From: Bacteroidales bacterium
Lineage (GTDB): Bacteria > Bacteroidota > Bacteroidia > Bacteroidales > WCHB1-69
Length of the DNA: 64,000 nt
Direction of reading: 5' to 3'
Assembly (NCBI GenBank): GCA_017651425.1
Contig: JAGCCZ010000005.1
Coordinates: 33,034 to 97,033, forward strand
Below the pieces are notes generated by a model, which did not search any database, was not told the DNA's origin, and worked only from the letters and a program-made list of their open reading frames with translations. Positions 52,253 through 60,877 of the stretch are shown here, piece by piece (the first letter of the stretch is position 1; each line of letters opens with the position of its first letter). The position numbers and the translations under genes are program-made.

Positions 52253-54344
52253 GAACAACTGGCAAACAATATCCAACATCCACCGTAGAGACGTGCCATG
52301 GCGCGTCTCTACATTTATGTTGTGGTGTATCCTGGCCTCTTTTTTCGCCCCCCTTTCGGCGCAAGAGAGCGACACCACCCAACAACAACGTCTCAATGAA
52401 GTGATCATTGCCGCAGAGCAGCCCGTGCGCATTGCGGCAGATGCCGCGACCGTACAGCAGCTCACCGCCAAACAGTTGAAAGTGCTGCCCTCGCTACAGC
52501 TCTCCGATGCCCTCAAGTACATGTCTGGCGTGGTGGTGAAGGACTACGGCGGAACTGGCGGCATGAAGACCGTCTCGGTGCGCGGCCTCGGCTCCCAGCA
52601 CACCGGCGTGATTTACGACGGCATCCCCCTCACCGACTGCCAGACTGGCCAGATAGACCTCGGCAAGCTCTCCCTCGACAACGTCCGTTCCATCGTCTTG
52701 GAAATCGGCATGAGCTCCAGCATATTTGTGCCTGCACGTCTGTTTTCATACAGCAATATATTAAAAATCAACGCACTGTCAAGAATCCCCAACAAGCCTT
52801 TCGGGGTAAAGGTGGGGTTTACCACTGGTTCTTACGGCTTGTACAATCCGCAAATTTACTTGGAAAACCTCATCAAAAGCCGCAAGCGGGAGGACCGTTT
52901 CTTTGTATGGAACGTCTCCGCCTCTTACCTCACCTCCAAGGGCAACTATCCCTTTGTACTGCACTATGGCGGGATTACAGACAGTGTCTCCCATGAGCGG
53001 CGGCAGAACTCCGATGTCACCGTCTGGAACACCGAGGCCAACATGCGGTTCCAAATTAACCGCAAACAGCATTTGACCTTCAAGTGGTATTATTACGACT
53101 CGGAACGCGGCTTGCCTTCCGCCACCACGTTTTACTACCTCAACTACTCGCAGCGACTGTGGAACCGCAACACTTTCGGGCAACTCAGCTACTGCAACTT
53201 CTTCAACACCCACTGGGCCTACCAAGTCAATGCCAAGTTCAACTACGACCACACACACTACCTCGACACCACATACAACAATACGGCGGGGCGGCTGGAG
53301 AACGACTACAGGCAGACCGAAAGCTACCTCTCCAACACCGTGATGTACTCGTTACCCTTCACCGACAAAAAGGGACACGACCAATGGCTGCAATTTGCAC
53401 TCTCTCACGACTTGTTTCATAATTACTTGAAATCCAACGCACTTAACTACGATAACCCTTCGCGCATCACTTCGCTCGCGGCAATTTCATTGCTCTACAA
53501 GAGCCGGATTGTAAAGGTACACGGCAATTTGTTGTTCACTGCCGTACACGACTGGGCGCAAGGGACTGTCGGGGACAACTTTTTCCACCTCTCCCCGACG
53601 GTGGGCGTGGCGGTGGCGGCCACCAAAAGCCTATCTTTCAGAGCATTCTACAAAAACATATTCCGAATGCCCACCTTCAATGACCTCTACTACCGCGAAG
53701 TGGGCAACATCAACCTCAACCCCGAGAAGACCCAGCAGTGGGATGTCGGCGCCGTATATAACCGCGACAACCTTGCGCACGGGCGCGTGGCGCTCGCCGC
53801 CTCCGTGGACGGCTATTTCAACATCGTGAAGGACAAAATTGTGGCCTTCCCCGCAGGCAACCTCTTCTCGTGGACCATGATGAACTACGGCAAGGTGTTC
53901 ATCGGGGGTGCGGAGGTCAACGCCAACGTGCAGTACCAGTTCGCCAAGGGCTTTTTCCTGCGCGTCAACGGCAACTGCACCTACCAGAAAGCTGTCGATC
54001 GGACCAACCCGACGGACAAAACCTACAACCACCAGATTCCCTACACGCCGGTCTGGTCGGGCTCCACAGGCGTGAGTGTGGAACTGCCGTGGATCACCTT
54101 CTCGTACTCGTTGTTGCTGGCGGGTGAGCGCTATGCCTTGGGACAGAACATCCCCATCAACCGCGTGGCCGGCTACGCAGACCACAGCATCACCATCGGG
54201 CACCAATACAAAATCAAGAACACCCCAAACACCATCGGGTTCAAATGCGAGTTTCTTAACCTCGCCAACAAGAACTACGAGATCATCCGCAATTACCCCA
54301 TGCAGGGGTTCGGATTCCGGGTGAAGGTGTTTTATGAATATTAG
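52245..54344 (+). CDS. TonB-dependent outer-membrane receptor
   Basis: A signal peptide core (MLWCILASFFAPLSAQ) is followed by a short lead segment and a plug domain (about residues 50-150) with LSDALKYMSGVVVKDYGGTG and VSVRGLGSQHTGVIYDGIPL. A 22-strand-type barrel then ends in GFGFRVKVFYEY, the usual aromatic terminus. It takes up a substrate such as a siderophore, cobalamin or glycan across the outer membrane. There is no carboxypeptidase-like N-terminal domain, so it is not a typical SusC. The start is ambiguous: 52245 overlaps manC by 8 nt and runs through a palindrome; the ATG at 52317 gives a very short signal with no basic residue. Confidence 0.9.
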   Translation: MYRNNWQTISNIHRRDVPWRVSTFMLWCILASFFAPLSAQESDTTQQQRLNEVIIAAEQPVRIAADAATVQQLTAKQLKVLPSLQLSDALKYMSGVVVKDYGGTGGMKTVSVRGLGSQHTGVIYDGIPLTDCQTGQIDLGKLSLDNVRSIVLEIGMSSSIFVPARLFSYSNILKINALSRIPNKPFGVKVGFTTGSYGLYNPQIYLENLIKSRKREDRFFVWNVSASYLTSKGNYPFVLHYGGITDSVSHERRQNSDVTVWNTEANMRFQINRKQHLTFKWYYYDSERGLPSATTFYYLNYSQRLWNRNTFGQLSYCNFFNTHWAYQVNAKFNYDHTHYLDTTYNNTAGRLENDYRQTESYLSNTVMYSLPFTDKKGHDQWLQFALSHDLFHNYLKSNALNYDNPSRITSLAAISLLYKSRIVKVHGNLLFTAVHDWAQGTVGDNFFHLSPTVGVAVAATKSLSFRAFYKNIFRMPTFNDLYYREVGNINLNPEKTQQWDVGAVYNRDNLAHGRVALAASVDGYFNIVKDKIVAFPAGNLFSWTMMNYGKVFIGGAEVNANVQYQFAKGFFLRVNGNCTYQKAVDRTNPTDKTYNHQIPYTPVWSGSTGVSVELPWITFSYSLLLAGERYALGQNIPINRVAGYADHSITIGHQYKIKNTPNTIGFKCEFLNLANKNYEIIRNYPMQGFGFRVKVFYEY
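52285..52312. repeat. Palindromic element 32 nt after manC
   Basis: A 28-nt near-perfect palindrome, GTAGAGACGTGCCATG then GCGCGTCTCTAC, with one T-G pair. It lies between the manC stop and the signal-peptide core of the TonB receptor, so it is coding if the receptor starts at 52245 and leader if it starts at 52317. Confidence 0.75.
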
Positions 54345-54369
54345 TTTGTGCCAGGGGAACAACTGTTTT

Positions 54370-54400
54370 TTTGTCCCTATTTTCTTTTTTACTACTTTTG
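54370..54400 (+). promoter_or_regulatory. Consensus Bacteroidota promoter for the first C69 dipeptidase
   Basis: TTTG at 54370-54373 and TACTTTTG at 54393-54400 are separated by 19 nt, matching the TTTG-N19-21-TAnnTTTG consensus. The start codon at 54420 follows 19 nt after the -7 box. This is the best promoter in the window. Confidence 0.75.
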
Positions 54401-54419
54401 CAGCTTTAAAATTCCGCGT

Positions 54420-56021
54420 ATGAAAATCAAATCCCTTCTGCTTGCATTCGGCATCATTTGCCTCGTTTTTCACTCACACGGTCAAGAGACCGAACTGGTG
54501 GGTGCCAATTGCACCTCCATCATGGTAGGCTGCAAGGCCACCACAGACGGTTCCGTGATCACCTCGCACACCTGCGACAGCAAATACCGCACCTGGGTGA
54601 CCATGGAGCCTGCCGCCGACCATAAGCCCGGCACCATGCACAAGGTCTATAAGGGCACGATGCACACCGAGACGCCCAAAAGCATGGAGGGTCTGACCCT
54701 TGCGGGCGAGATTCCCGAGGCGGAGCACACTTACGCCTACATGAACACCGCCTACCCTTGCCTCAACGAAAAACAGCTGGCCATCGGCGAGAGCACCTTC
54801 TCCGGTCCTGACACCTTGGTGAACGAGAAGGGCATGTTCCTCATCGAGGAGCTGGAGCGTGTGGCCCTGCAACGCTGCGACAACGCCCGCGACGCCATCC
54901 GCCTCATCGGCGAGCTCATCGCCCAGTATGGCTACGGTGACGGCGGCGAGTGCATCACCATCGCCGACAAGAAGGAGGTCTGGCAGATGGAGATTCTCGG
55001 CGAGGGTCCCGACAAGATCGGCGGCATCTGGGTTGCGCAACGCGTGCCCGACAACGAGGTCGCCGTCAGCTGCAATGTGCCCCGTATCGGCAAATTGGAC
55101 CGCAAGAACAAGAACTACTTCCTCTGCTCCGACAACATAGAGCAGGTGGCCCAAAAATATGGCCTGTGGGACGGCAAGGGCGACTTTGTCTGGTACAAAG
55201 CTTTCCCCTCCTCCTACAGCAACGGCAAGAACTTCAAGGAGCGCGAGTGGTACATTTTCAACGAGTTGGCCCCTTCGCTTCACCTCGCCCTCGACGCTGA
55301 AGAGCTGCCCTTCTCCATCAAGCCCGACAAGAAGGTGGATGTGCGCAAGGTGATGGAGCTCTTCCGTGCCAACTATGAGGGTTCTCCCGAGCTGGACCAG
55401 ACACAGAATCTGCTCTACCCGCGCACGCGCAAAATCGAGGGCAACCTCGTCACCGACACGGTGGTTTGCCCCAACGCCAACCCTTGGATGGACGCCAACG
55501 AGCGCGCCATGTACAACATGCTCAAGCCCGGCACTGTAACGTTCTACCGCGGTGTGGCCATGTCGTGGTGCTCCTATTCGTTCATCACCCAATGCCGCAG
55601 CTGGTTGCCCGATGAGATCGGGGCACTCTGCTGGTTCTCCCTGGAAAACCCCGGACAGAGTCCGCGCATCCCCGTCTATGCGGGTGCCACCAAGATGCCC
55701 GCCGGCTTCGACATCTGCGGACACTTCCGCTACAACGAGAACGCTGCCCTATGGCACTACCGCAAGGCCAACAAGCTGGGCCAGGTAAGGTGGGGACGGA
55801 CCAAAGCGATGTTCTATGACAACATCCTCCGCTATGAAGAGAAAGCCATGGAGGAGTTGCCCGCCCTCGAAAAGAAGGTGGCCGACCTGCTGAAAGATGG
55901 CAAAAAGCAAGATGCGCAGAAGCTTCTCAACCAGTACACCTCCGACTTTGCCGGTGCCACACGACAAACCTGGCAGGAGATGGAGGCAAAGATGTGGGAG
56001 ACTTTCTGGACGGGATTTTAG
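54420..56021 (+). CDS. C69 family dipeptidase, copy 1
   Basis: This N-terminal nucleophile peptidase (PepD-like, C69) hydrolyses dipeptides. The ATG at 54420 gives a signal peptide ending near FHSHGQ, so the enzyme is exported. The presumptive nucleophile cysteine is in GANCTSIMVG, about 10 residues after the likely signal cleavage site, followed by TTDGSVITSHTCDS as in C69. The body contains YPCLNEKQLAIGESTF, ECITIADKKEVWQMEILG and WVAQRVPDNEVAVSCN. At 533 residues it is typical of Bacteroidota members. It is closely similar to the copy at 57656-59251. A consensus promoter lies just upstream. Confidence 0.92.
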   Translation: MKIKSLLLAFGIICLVFHSHGQETELVGANCTSIMVGCKATTDGSVITSHTCDSKYRTWVTMEPAADHKPGTMHKVYKGTMHTETPKSMEGLTLAGEIPEAEHTYAYMNTAYPCLNEKQLAIGESTFSGPDTLVNEKGMFLIEELERVALQRCDNARDAIRLIGELIAQYGYGDGGECITIADKKEVWQMEILGEGPDKIGGIWVAQRVPDNEVAVSCNVPRIGKLDRKNKNYFLCSDNIEQVAQKYGLWDGKGDFVWYKAFPSSYSNGKNFKEREWYIFNELAPSLHLALDAEELPFSIKPDKKVDVRKVMELFRANYEGSPELDQTQNLLYPRTRKIEGNLVTDTVVCPNANPWMDANERAMYNMLKPGTVTFYRGVAMSWCSYSFITQCRSWLPDEIGALCWFSLENPGQSPRIPVYAGATKMPAGFDICGHFRYNENAALWHYRKANKLGQVRWGRTKAMFYDNILRYEEKAMEELPALEKKVADLLKDGKKQDAQKLLNQYTSDFAGATRQTWQEMEAKMWETFWTGF

Positions 56022-56149
56022 GCGGTTGGTAGTTGACTTTGATAATTAAAAAATTGATTCCGCGCCGCCGCGCCGGCACGCCCAAATAAAAAAAAAGATG
56101 CAAAAGCCCTGATTTGTGCCATCAAGTGTATAATTCCCCAAAAAAATTA

Positions 56150-56157
56150 TATATTTG
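56150..56157 (+). promoter_or_regulatory. Putative -7 box TATATTTG for the DUF1846 gene
   Basis: It matches TAnnTTTG, 26 nt before the start at 56184. No -33 TTTG lies at the normal spacing. Confidence 0.5.
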
Positions 56158-56183
56158 CACCCCGTATTTCTAATGCCAAAATT

Positions 56184-57647
56184 ATGAAAAACGGGTTCGA
56201 CAATGACAAGTACTTGAAAATCCAATCGGAACACATCAAGGAACGTATCTCAAAATTCGGGGACAAGCTTTATCTTGAGTTCGGAGGCAAGCTATTCGAC
56301 GACTTCCATGCCAGTCGCGTACTGCCGGGTTTCCAGCCGGACAGCAAACTGCGCATGCTGATGCAGCTGAAAGACGATGCGGAAATCATCATCGTCATCA
56401 GCGCCATCGACATCGAGAAGAACAAGGTGCGCGGCGACATCGGCATCACGTACGACGAGGATGTGTTGCGCTTGCGCGAGGTGTTCCAGAGCCGCGGCTT
56501 CTATGTGAGCTCCGTGGTCATCACCCACTGCAACGGGCAGGCAAGCGCCGCGGCCTACCGCGAACGATTGGAGCGCATGGGTATCCAAGTCTATTACCAC
56601 TACACCATCGAGGGCTATCCCACCAATGTCGACCTCATCGACTCCGAAGAGGGATTCGGCAAGAACGACTATGTGGAGACCAGCCGTCCGTTGGTGGTGG
56701 TCACCGCGCCGGGACCGGGCAGCGGCAAGATGGCGGTCTGCCTCAGCCAGCTCTACCAGGAGAACCGTCGCGGGCTGAAGGCCGGATATGCCAAGTTCGA
56801 AACCTTCCCCATCTGGAGCATTCCCCTCAAGCATCCCGTCAATGTGGCCTACGAAGCCGCCACCGCCGACCTCAACGACGTCAACATGATTGACCCGTTC
56901 CATTTGGAGGCATACGGGAAGACGACTGTCAACTACAACCGCGACATCGAGATTTTCCCTGTGCTGAACGCCATCTTCGAGGGCATCTATGGTGAAAATC
57001 CCTACAAGTCACCCACCGACATGGGGGTGAACATGGCGGGTTTCTGCATCTCCGACGACGAGGTTTGCTGCGAGGCCTCGTACGCCGAGATCATCCGCCG
57101 CTACTTCACGGCGTTGTGCAATCTGGCTAATGGCAAATCCACCGAAAACGAGGTGAACAAGATATCCCTGCTGATGAAGCAGGCGAAGATCAAGCCCGAA
57201 GACCGTCGCGCCACCGTGGCCGCCCGCGAGCGCAAGGAGCAGGAGGGTGTGGCCACCGCCGCCATCGAGCTGGCCGACGGCACACTCATCACCGCCAAGA
57301 CCAGCCCGTTGTTGGGGCCGAGTGCCGCCCTGTTGCTCAACGCCACCAAACATCTCGCCGGCATCGACCACAGCGTCAAACTCATCCCGCAGGAGATGAT
57401 CGAGCCCATCCAGAACACGAAGGTCGCCCTGCTGCACGGCCACAACCCGCGCCTCCACACCGACGAGGTGCTCGTGGCCCTCTCCATGCTCAGCCTGCAC
57501 GACGACAACTGCCGCCGCGCCCTCGCATGCCTGCCGCAACTCAAAGATTGCCAAGTACACTCCACCGTCATGCTCAGCGAAGTCGATCACAAGATTTTCA
57601 AGAAATTAGGCGTCGGCCTCACCTGCGACCCCATCAGAAAAAAATAA
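56184..57647 (+). CDS. DUF1846 domain protein
   Basis: The 487-residue cytoplasmic protein has no signal peptide. It matches the DUF1846 family by its opening (NGFDNDKYLKIQSEHIKERI), a glycine-rich phosphate-loop-like VTAPGPGSGKMAVCLSQLY near residue 175, TFPIWSIPLKHPVNVAYEAA, and the C-terminal LLHGHNPRLHTDEVLVALSM. Structures exist for this family, but no reaction is established as far as I know. It is 162 nt after the first dipeptidase with its own -7 box, and 8 nt before the second dipeptidase, with which it is likely co-transcribed. Confidence 0.9.
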   Translation: MKNGFDNDKYLKIQSEHIKERISKFGDKLYLEFGGKLFDDFHASRVLPGFQPDSKLRMLMQLKDDAEIIIVISAIDIEKNKVRGDIGITYDEDVLRLREVFQSRGFYVSSVVITHCNGQASAAAYRERLERMGIQVYYHYTIEGYPTNVDLIDSEEGFGKNDYVETSRPLVVVTAPGPGSGKMAVCLSQLYQENRRGLKAGYAKFETFPIWSIPLKHPVNVAYEAATADLNDVNMIDPFHLEAYGKTTVNYNRDIEIFPVLNAIFEGIYGENPYKSPTDMGVNMAGFCISDDEVCCEASYAEIIRRYFTALCNLANGKSTENEVNKISLLMKQAKIKPEDRRATVAARERKEQEGVATAAIELADGTLITAKTSPLLGPSAALLLNATKHLAGIDHSVKLIPQEMIEPIQNTKVALLHGHNPRLHTDEVLVALSMLSLHDDNCRRALACLPQLKDCQVHSTVMLSEVDHKIFKKLGVGLTCDPIRKK

Positions 57648-57655
57648 TCACCAAT

Positions 57656-59251
57656 ATGAGAAAAACCATCCTCCTCCTGACATCCACCCTGCTCTTGATC
57701 GGCACGGCCCGCGCCCAATATGAAACCGACCCCGTCACGGGCAACATGGAATGCACCTCCATCACCGTGGGCAAGCTCGCCTCAGCGGACGGCTCGGTGA
57801 TGACCTCGCACACCGACGACAGTCACCGCTCGCGCACCAACATCATGGTGGAGCCCGCCAAGGACCACCCGAAAGGTGCCAAACAGACGCTCTACAAGCG
57901 CGTGTGGGCCAAGAACGAACCGGGCAAGATGGCCCGTTATGCAGACATTCCCGTGGGCGAAATCAACCAGGCTCCGCACACCTACCAATTCCTCAACACG
58001 GCCTATCCCTGCGTGAACGAGAAGCAGTTGGCCATTGGCGAATCCACCTTCGGAGGACGTGCCGAACTGAAGTCCGACTCGGGACTTATCGACTGCCAGC
58101 GGCTTTGCATGCTGATGTTGCAGCGCTGCGCCACCGCGCGCGAGGCCATCCGCACCGCTGGCGAACTGCTGAAGCAGCATGGATGGATTGATGCCGGCGA
58201 GTGCCTCACCATCGCCGACAAGAACGAAGTGTGGCACCTTGAAATCCTCGGTCCCGGCAAGGACAAGGTGGGTGCCGTCTGGGCCGCGCAGCGCGTGCCC
58301 GACGACCATGTGGCCGTCAACGCCAACGCCTCCACCATCAGGGAGATAGACCTCAAAAACAAGGACTACTTCATGGCCTCCGACAATGTCTATACGTTGG
58401 CCAAGGAGATGGGATGGTGGGATGGCAAATCAACCTTCCAGTTTGCCTACGCCTACGCACCTGCCACCCGCACCATGATCGCTTGCCGCCGCCGCGAGTG
58501 GCGCGTCTTCGACCTGCTCGCCCCCTCCCTCCACCTGGACCCCAATTCCGAGAACTATCCCTTCTCCGTCAAGCCCGACACCCTCGTGACCGTTGAGAAG
58601 ATGATGAGCGTTTTCCGCGACTATTACGAGGGCACGCCCTACGACATGCGCAAAAACCTCACCGTCACCGACAAGGACGGCAAGAGCGTCATCTCACCAA
58701 TGGCCAACCCCTTCATGAAGGCAGATGAGATGAAGCTGCACAAGATCAATGGCGGCTGGGACGAGCGCGGGGAGCGCAACATTGCTGTGCACTTCACAGT
58801 CTATGGCACCATTATCCAATGTCGGTCGCAACTGCCCGACGAGGTGGGCGCACTCTGCTGGTTCGCCCTCGACAACGTGGCCTCCTCCATCTATGTGCCG
58901 CTGTATGCCAACGTCACAGACCTGCCGGCCACCTACAAGACTGACGGGCGCGAGACAGGCTTCAGCAAAGATGCGGCCTGGTGGGCCTTCAACCGCGTGG
59001 GCACCATCGCCGCCCAGCGCTGGGGCGACATGCACATCGTCATTGACGACGTCTGGCAGCCCTTGGAAAAGGAGTTCCGCGAAGGCAGTACACAAATCGA
59101 GCAGGAAGCCCTGCGACAGCTGCGCAACGGCGACCGTGCCGGCGCCATCAAGACGCTCACCGACTACTCCAACCAATGCGGCAACCGCGCCGTGAACCAG
59201 GCTTGGAAACTCGGCGACTACATCTGGACGGTGTTTGATGGGATGTGGTAG
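57656..59251 (+). CDS. C69 family dipeptidase, copy 2
   Basis: The ATG at 57656 gives a signal peptide (MRKTILLLTSTLLLIGTARA); the longest open frame starts inside DUF1846 and is rejected. The likely nucleophile cysteine is in NMECTSITVG, about 13 residues after the expected cleavage site, so a short propeptide would have to be removed. The conserved stretches YPCVNEKQLAIGESTFGG, ECLTIADKNEVWHLEILGPG and WAAQRVPDDHVAVNAN mirror the first copy. At 531 residues it is a paralogue from duplication rather than recent repeat, judging from the sequence divergence. The gene is 8 nt after DUF1846. Confidence 0.92.
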   Translation: MRKTILLLTSTLLLIGTARAQYETDPVTGNMECTSITVGKLASADGSVMTSHTDDSHRSRTNIMVEPAKDHPKGAKQTLYKRVWAKNEPGKMARYADIPVGEINQAPHTYQFLNTAYPCVNEKQLAIGESTFGGRAELKSDSGLIDCQRLCMLMLQRCATAREAIRTAGELLKQHGWIDAGECLTIADKNEVWHLEILGPGKDKVGAVWAAQRVPDDHVAVNANASTIREIDLKNKDYFMASDNVYTLAKEMGWWDGKSTFQFAYAYAPATRTMIACRRREWRVFDLLAPSLHLDPNSENYPFSVKPDTLVTVEKMMSVFRDYYEGTPYDMRKNLTVTDKDGKSVISPMANPFMKADEMKLHKINGGWDERGERNIAVHFTVYGTIIQCRSQLPDEVGALCWFALDNVASSIYVPLYANVTDLPATYKTDGRETGFSKDAAWWAFNRVGTIAAQRWGDMHIVIDDVWQPLEKEFREGSTQIEQEALRQLRNGDRAGAIKTLTDYSNQCGNRAVNQAWKLGDYIWTVFDGMW

Positions 59252-59260
59252 GAAAGGTGG

Positions 59261-59288
59261 TTTGCGATTTACGATTTGCGGTTTACGA
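59261..59288. repeat. Heptamer array, TTTRCGR type
   Basis: Units TTTGCGA, TTTACGA, TTTGCGG, TTTACGA alternate G and A at the fourth base. The array begins 9 nt after the stop codon of the second C69 gene. Confidence 0.85.
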
Positions 59289-59330
59289 TTACCTTGTTCC
59301 AAAAACGTAAAACAAAAAACGAACACTACA

Positions 59331-59344
59331 GCCCCGTCAGGGGC
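59331..59344. repeat. Small GCCCC/GGGGC hairpin
   Basis: GCCCC, loop GTCA, GGGGC. It is in the 59252-59830 gap. It may be a fragment of a dispersed repeat. Confidence 0.45.
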
Positions 59345-59476
59345 AAAAGCTCGGTAGAAACAATAGATAATGATCTTCCTTGAGCAATGATAGATGCTGA
59401 CCTGCGGTTGGTTTGTTATTCTTGTTGACGAACAGATGCAATTTTCTTTGTCCGCACGTGTGTGCGGACACCTCAT

Positions 59477-59737
59477 AACTCCCCTTCTGTTTTAGAAGGG
59501 GTGGCCGCAGGCCGGGGTAGTAACATAAAGAATTATAATACTTTACAAAAGAAGCAACCACCATTAACGGCATCTGGATCAAAGATCGCTATGTCCAGAA
59601 TCTCCATGTGAATAGAAATTTGTTGGGTTATTTTCGAACGAGCCGCAAGGCGAACAACAAGGATGGCCTAACGGCCAATCTCTCATATTAACTACCCCGC
59701 CCTTCGGGCACCCCTTCTGAAAATCAGAAGGGGAGTT
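59477..59737. repeat. Element with about 45-bp terminal inverted repeats
   Basis: The left end (59477-59522), opening AACTCCCCTTCTG and closing GCCGGGGTAGT, matches the reverse complement of the right end (59691-59737), opening ACTACCCCGCC and closing CAGAAGGGGAGTT. They differ mainly in small loops; each end also folds on itself (CCCCTTCT with AGAAGGGG). They enclose about 170 bp with no open frame of note. It looks like a non-autonomous miniature element or a paired dispersed repeat. No target duplication is evident at the edges. Confidence 0.7.
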
Positions 59738-59744
59738 TTTGGGG

Positions 59745-59765
59745 TGCGGCACTCAAGGTGCCGCA
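59745..59765. repeat. Hairpin TGCGGCAC / GTGCCGCA
   Basis: A perfect 8-bp stem with TCAAG loop, 8 nt after the right inverted repeat. No T run follows on either strand, so a terminator role is doubtful. Confidence 0.5.
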
Positions 59766-59830
59766 AACACAATGAGCGATGGAATCCACATCGCTACTGT
59801 CTCTTTGGGGCAACTTCTATATCATTGCCT

Positions 59831-60748
59831 TTATTTAACTACTGCTTTTGTGGCATAGTCATCCGCACGGACAACATAAAAACCCTTTTGTAATGGAATA
59901 AAATGCTTGCCTGAGGACAATCTTCCGCAATAAATTGTTTGGCCTAACATATTCACCATCTCAACATTGCTGACATCCGAAATTACAGTCACATATAATC
60001 CGCCAGGTGCGTTCAAAACAGCAAGATTGGGATTCTTGTTTTCCGGAACGTAAACGATTCCGGGCCTGATTTCCAAAAATTCTCTCACAATTTCCCCGCC
60101 CGCTGTCACTATGGACAGACTGTCAGGATTGAAATACGCTCCTTCTGGGATGGCGATATGGCTGTCTATCAGTTGGAATCCTGAAATATGACCAATGCAT
60201 CTGGTGGCAGTGACTACAAGCCTGCTATTGTCTATAGTCAGCGTTGTACTGTTTCCCCCGTATGTCGAGCCCACAACTCCGGCTGAGTATTGGGGAATCA
60301 TGAATATTCTGATGTCAGCATCTTGGCATATTCTGATAGACGTGGTGCCTAAATCACCACATATCCCCCACCATTGTCCATTGAGAGTCAAGGAACCCGG
60401 TCCTTTGATGTCATACGATCCGTCCAGAAAGGCAATGGGAACCAACCCGCAAACCACATTGTCGCCAATCAACTCAATGGTGACGTTTTGGCTTCTGCCA
60501 CTTATATATATTGAACGTCCAACATCAATGTCGTCGGGATGAGATATATATTCGCGGATGTAAGCGTTTTGCAGCGTGAGCGTGCGCGTTGTGGAGTCGT
60601 AGCGGACAGTCCCTGAGATATAGTCGCTGGTGATGTTGTCCTGATTGTCAGGCGACACCTGCACATCGGCAATTTTGATAAATGGATACTGGGCAAACGC
60701 TCCCAATCCCAGAGACATTAACATCAAAAACAAAATTATTCTATTCAT
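59831..60748 (-). CDS. Exported protein with C-terminal sorting-like domain
   Basis: The start at 60748 gives a signal peptide (MNRIILFLMLMSLGLGAFAQ); the longer frame from 60853 includes the putative promoter at 60842-60849. The mature protein is about 285 residues of beta-rich repeats (TLTLQNAYIREYI; VTIELIGDNVVCGL; LTIDNSRLVVTATRC), possibly a beta-helix. The last 60 or so residues (VEMVNMLGQTIYCGRLSSGK, then IPLQKGFYVVRADDYATKAV) resemble a type IX secretion/por C-terminal domain, so cell-surface attachment is likely. No enzymatic motif was recognised. Confidence 0.7.
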   Translation of the reverse strand: MNRIILFLMLMSLGLGAFAQYPFIKIADVQVSPDNQDNITSDYISGTVRYDSTTRTLTLQNAYIREYISHPDDIDVGRSIYISGRSQNVTIELIGDNVVCGLVPIAFLDGSYDIKGPGSLTLNGQWWGICGDLGTTSIRICQDADIRIFMIPQYSAGVVGSTYGGNSTTLTIDNSRLVVTATRCIGHISGFQLIDSHIAIPEGAYFNPDSLSIVTAGGEIVREFLEIRPGIVYVPENKNPNLAVLNAPGGLYVTVISDVSNVEMVNMLGQTIYCGRLSSGKHFIPLQKGFYVVRADDYATKAVVK

Positions 60749-60841
60749 GATTATTATGGTGACCTCTCTTTCTACCATTTTCCCCGCCACATCTCCAGAT
60801 CCTGCGAGGTCCGTTGAACAGAATCCGAAGATATGACGCGG

Positions 60842-60849
60842 CAAAGATA
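60842..60849 (-). promoter_or_regulatory. Putative -7 box TATCTTTG for the 59831-60748 gene
   Basis: It matches TAnnTTTG on the minus strand, 94 nt upstream of the chosen start. It supports starting at 60748 rather than 60853. Confidence 0.4.
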
Positions 60850-60877
60850 ACAACTTTATCTATTAAGGGTTAATATT

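Larger units (their letters stand above)
59252..59830. other. Repeat-rich intergenic region without a credible gene
   Basis: This 579-bp gap between the second dipeptidase and a convergent surface-protein gene holds a heptamer array, a GCCCC hairpin, a pair of about 45-bp inverted repeats and a final short hairpin, each listed separately. The remaining sequence is AT-rich. Short open frames show no conserved-looking motif. It is the largest gene-free space in the window. Confidence 0.75.

Noticed and set aside
50069..52522. 817-residue open frame antisense to pgk and manC
   Set aside because: It spans two unrelated well-supported genes and a palindrome on the other strand; no recognisable domain.
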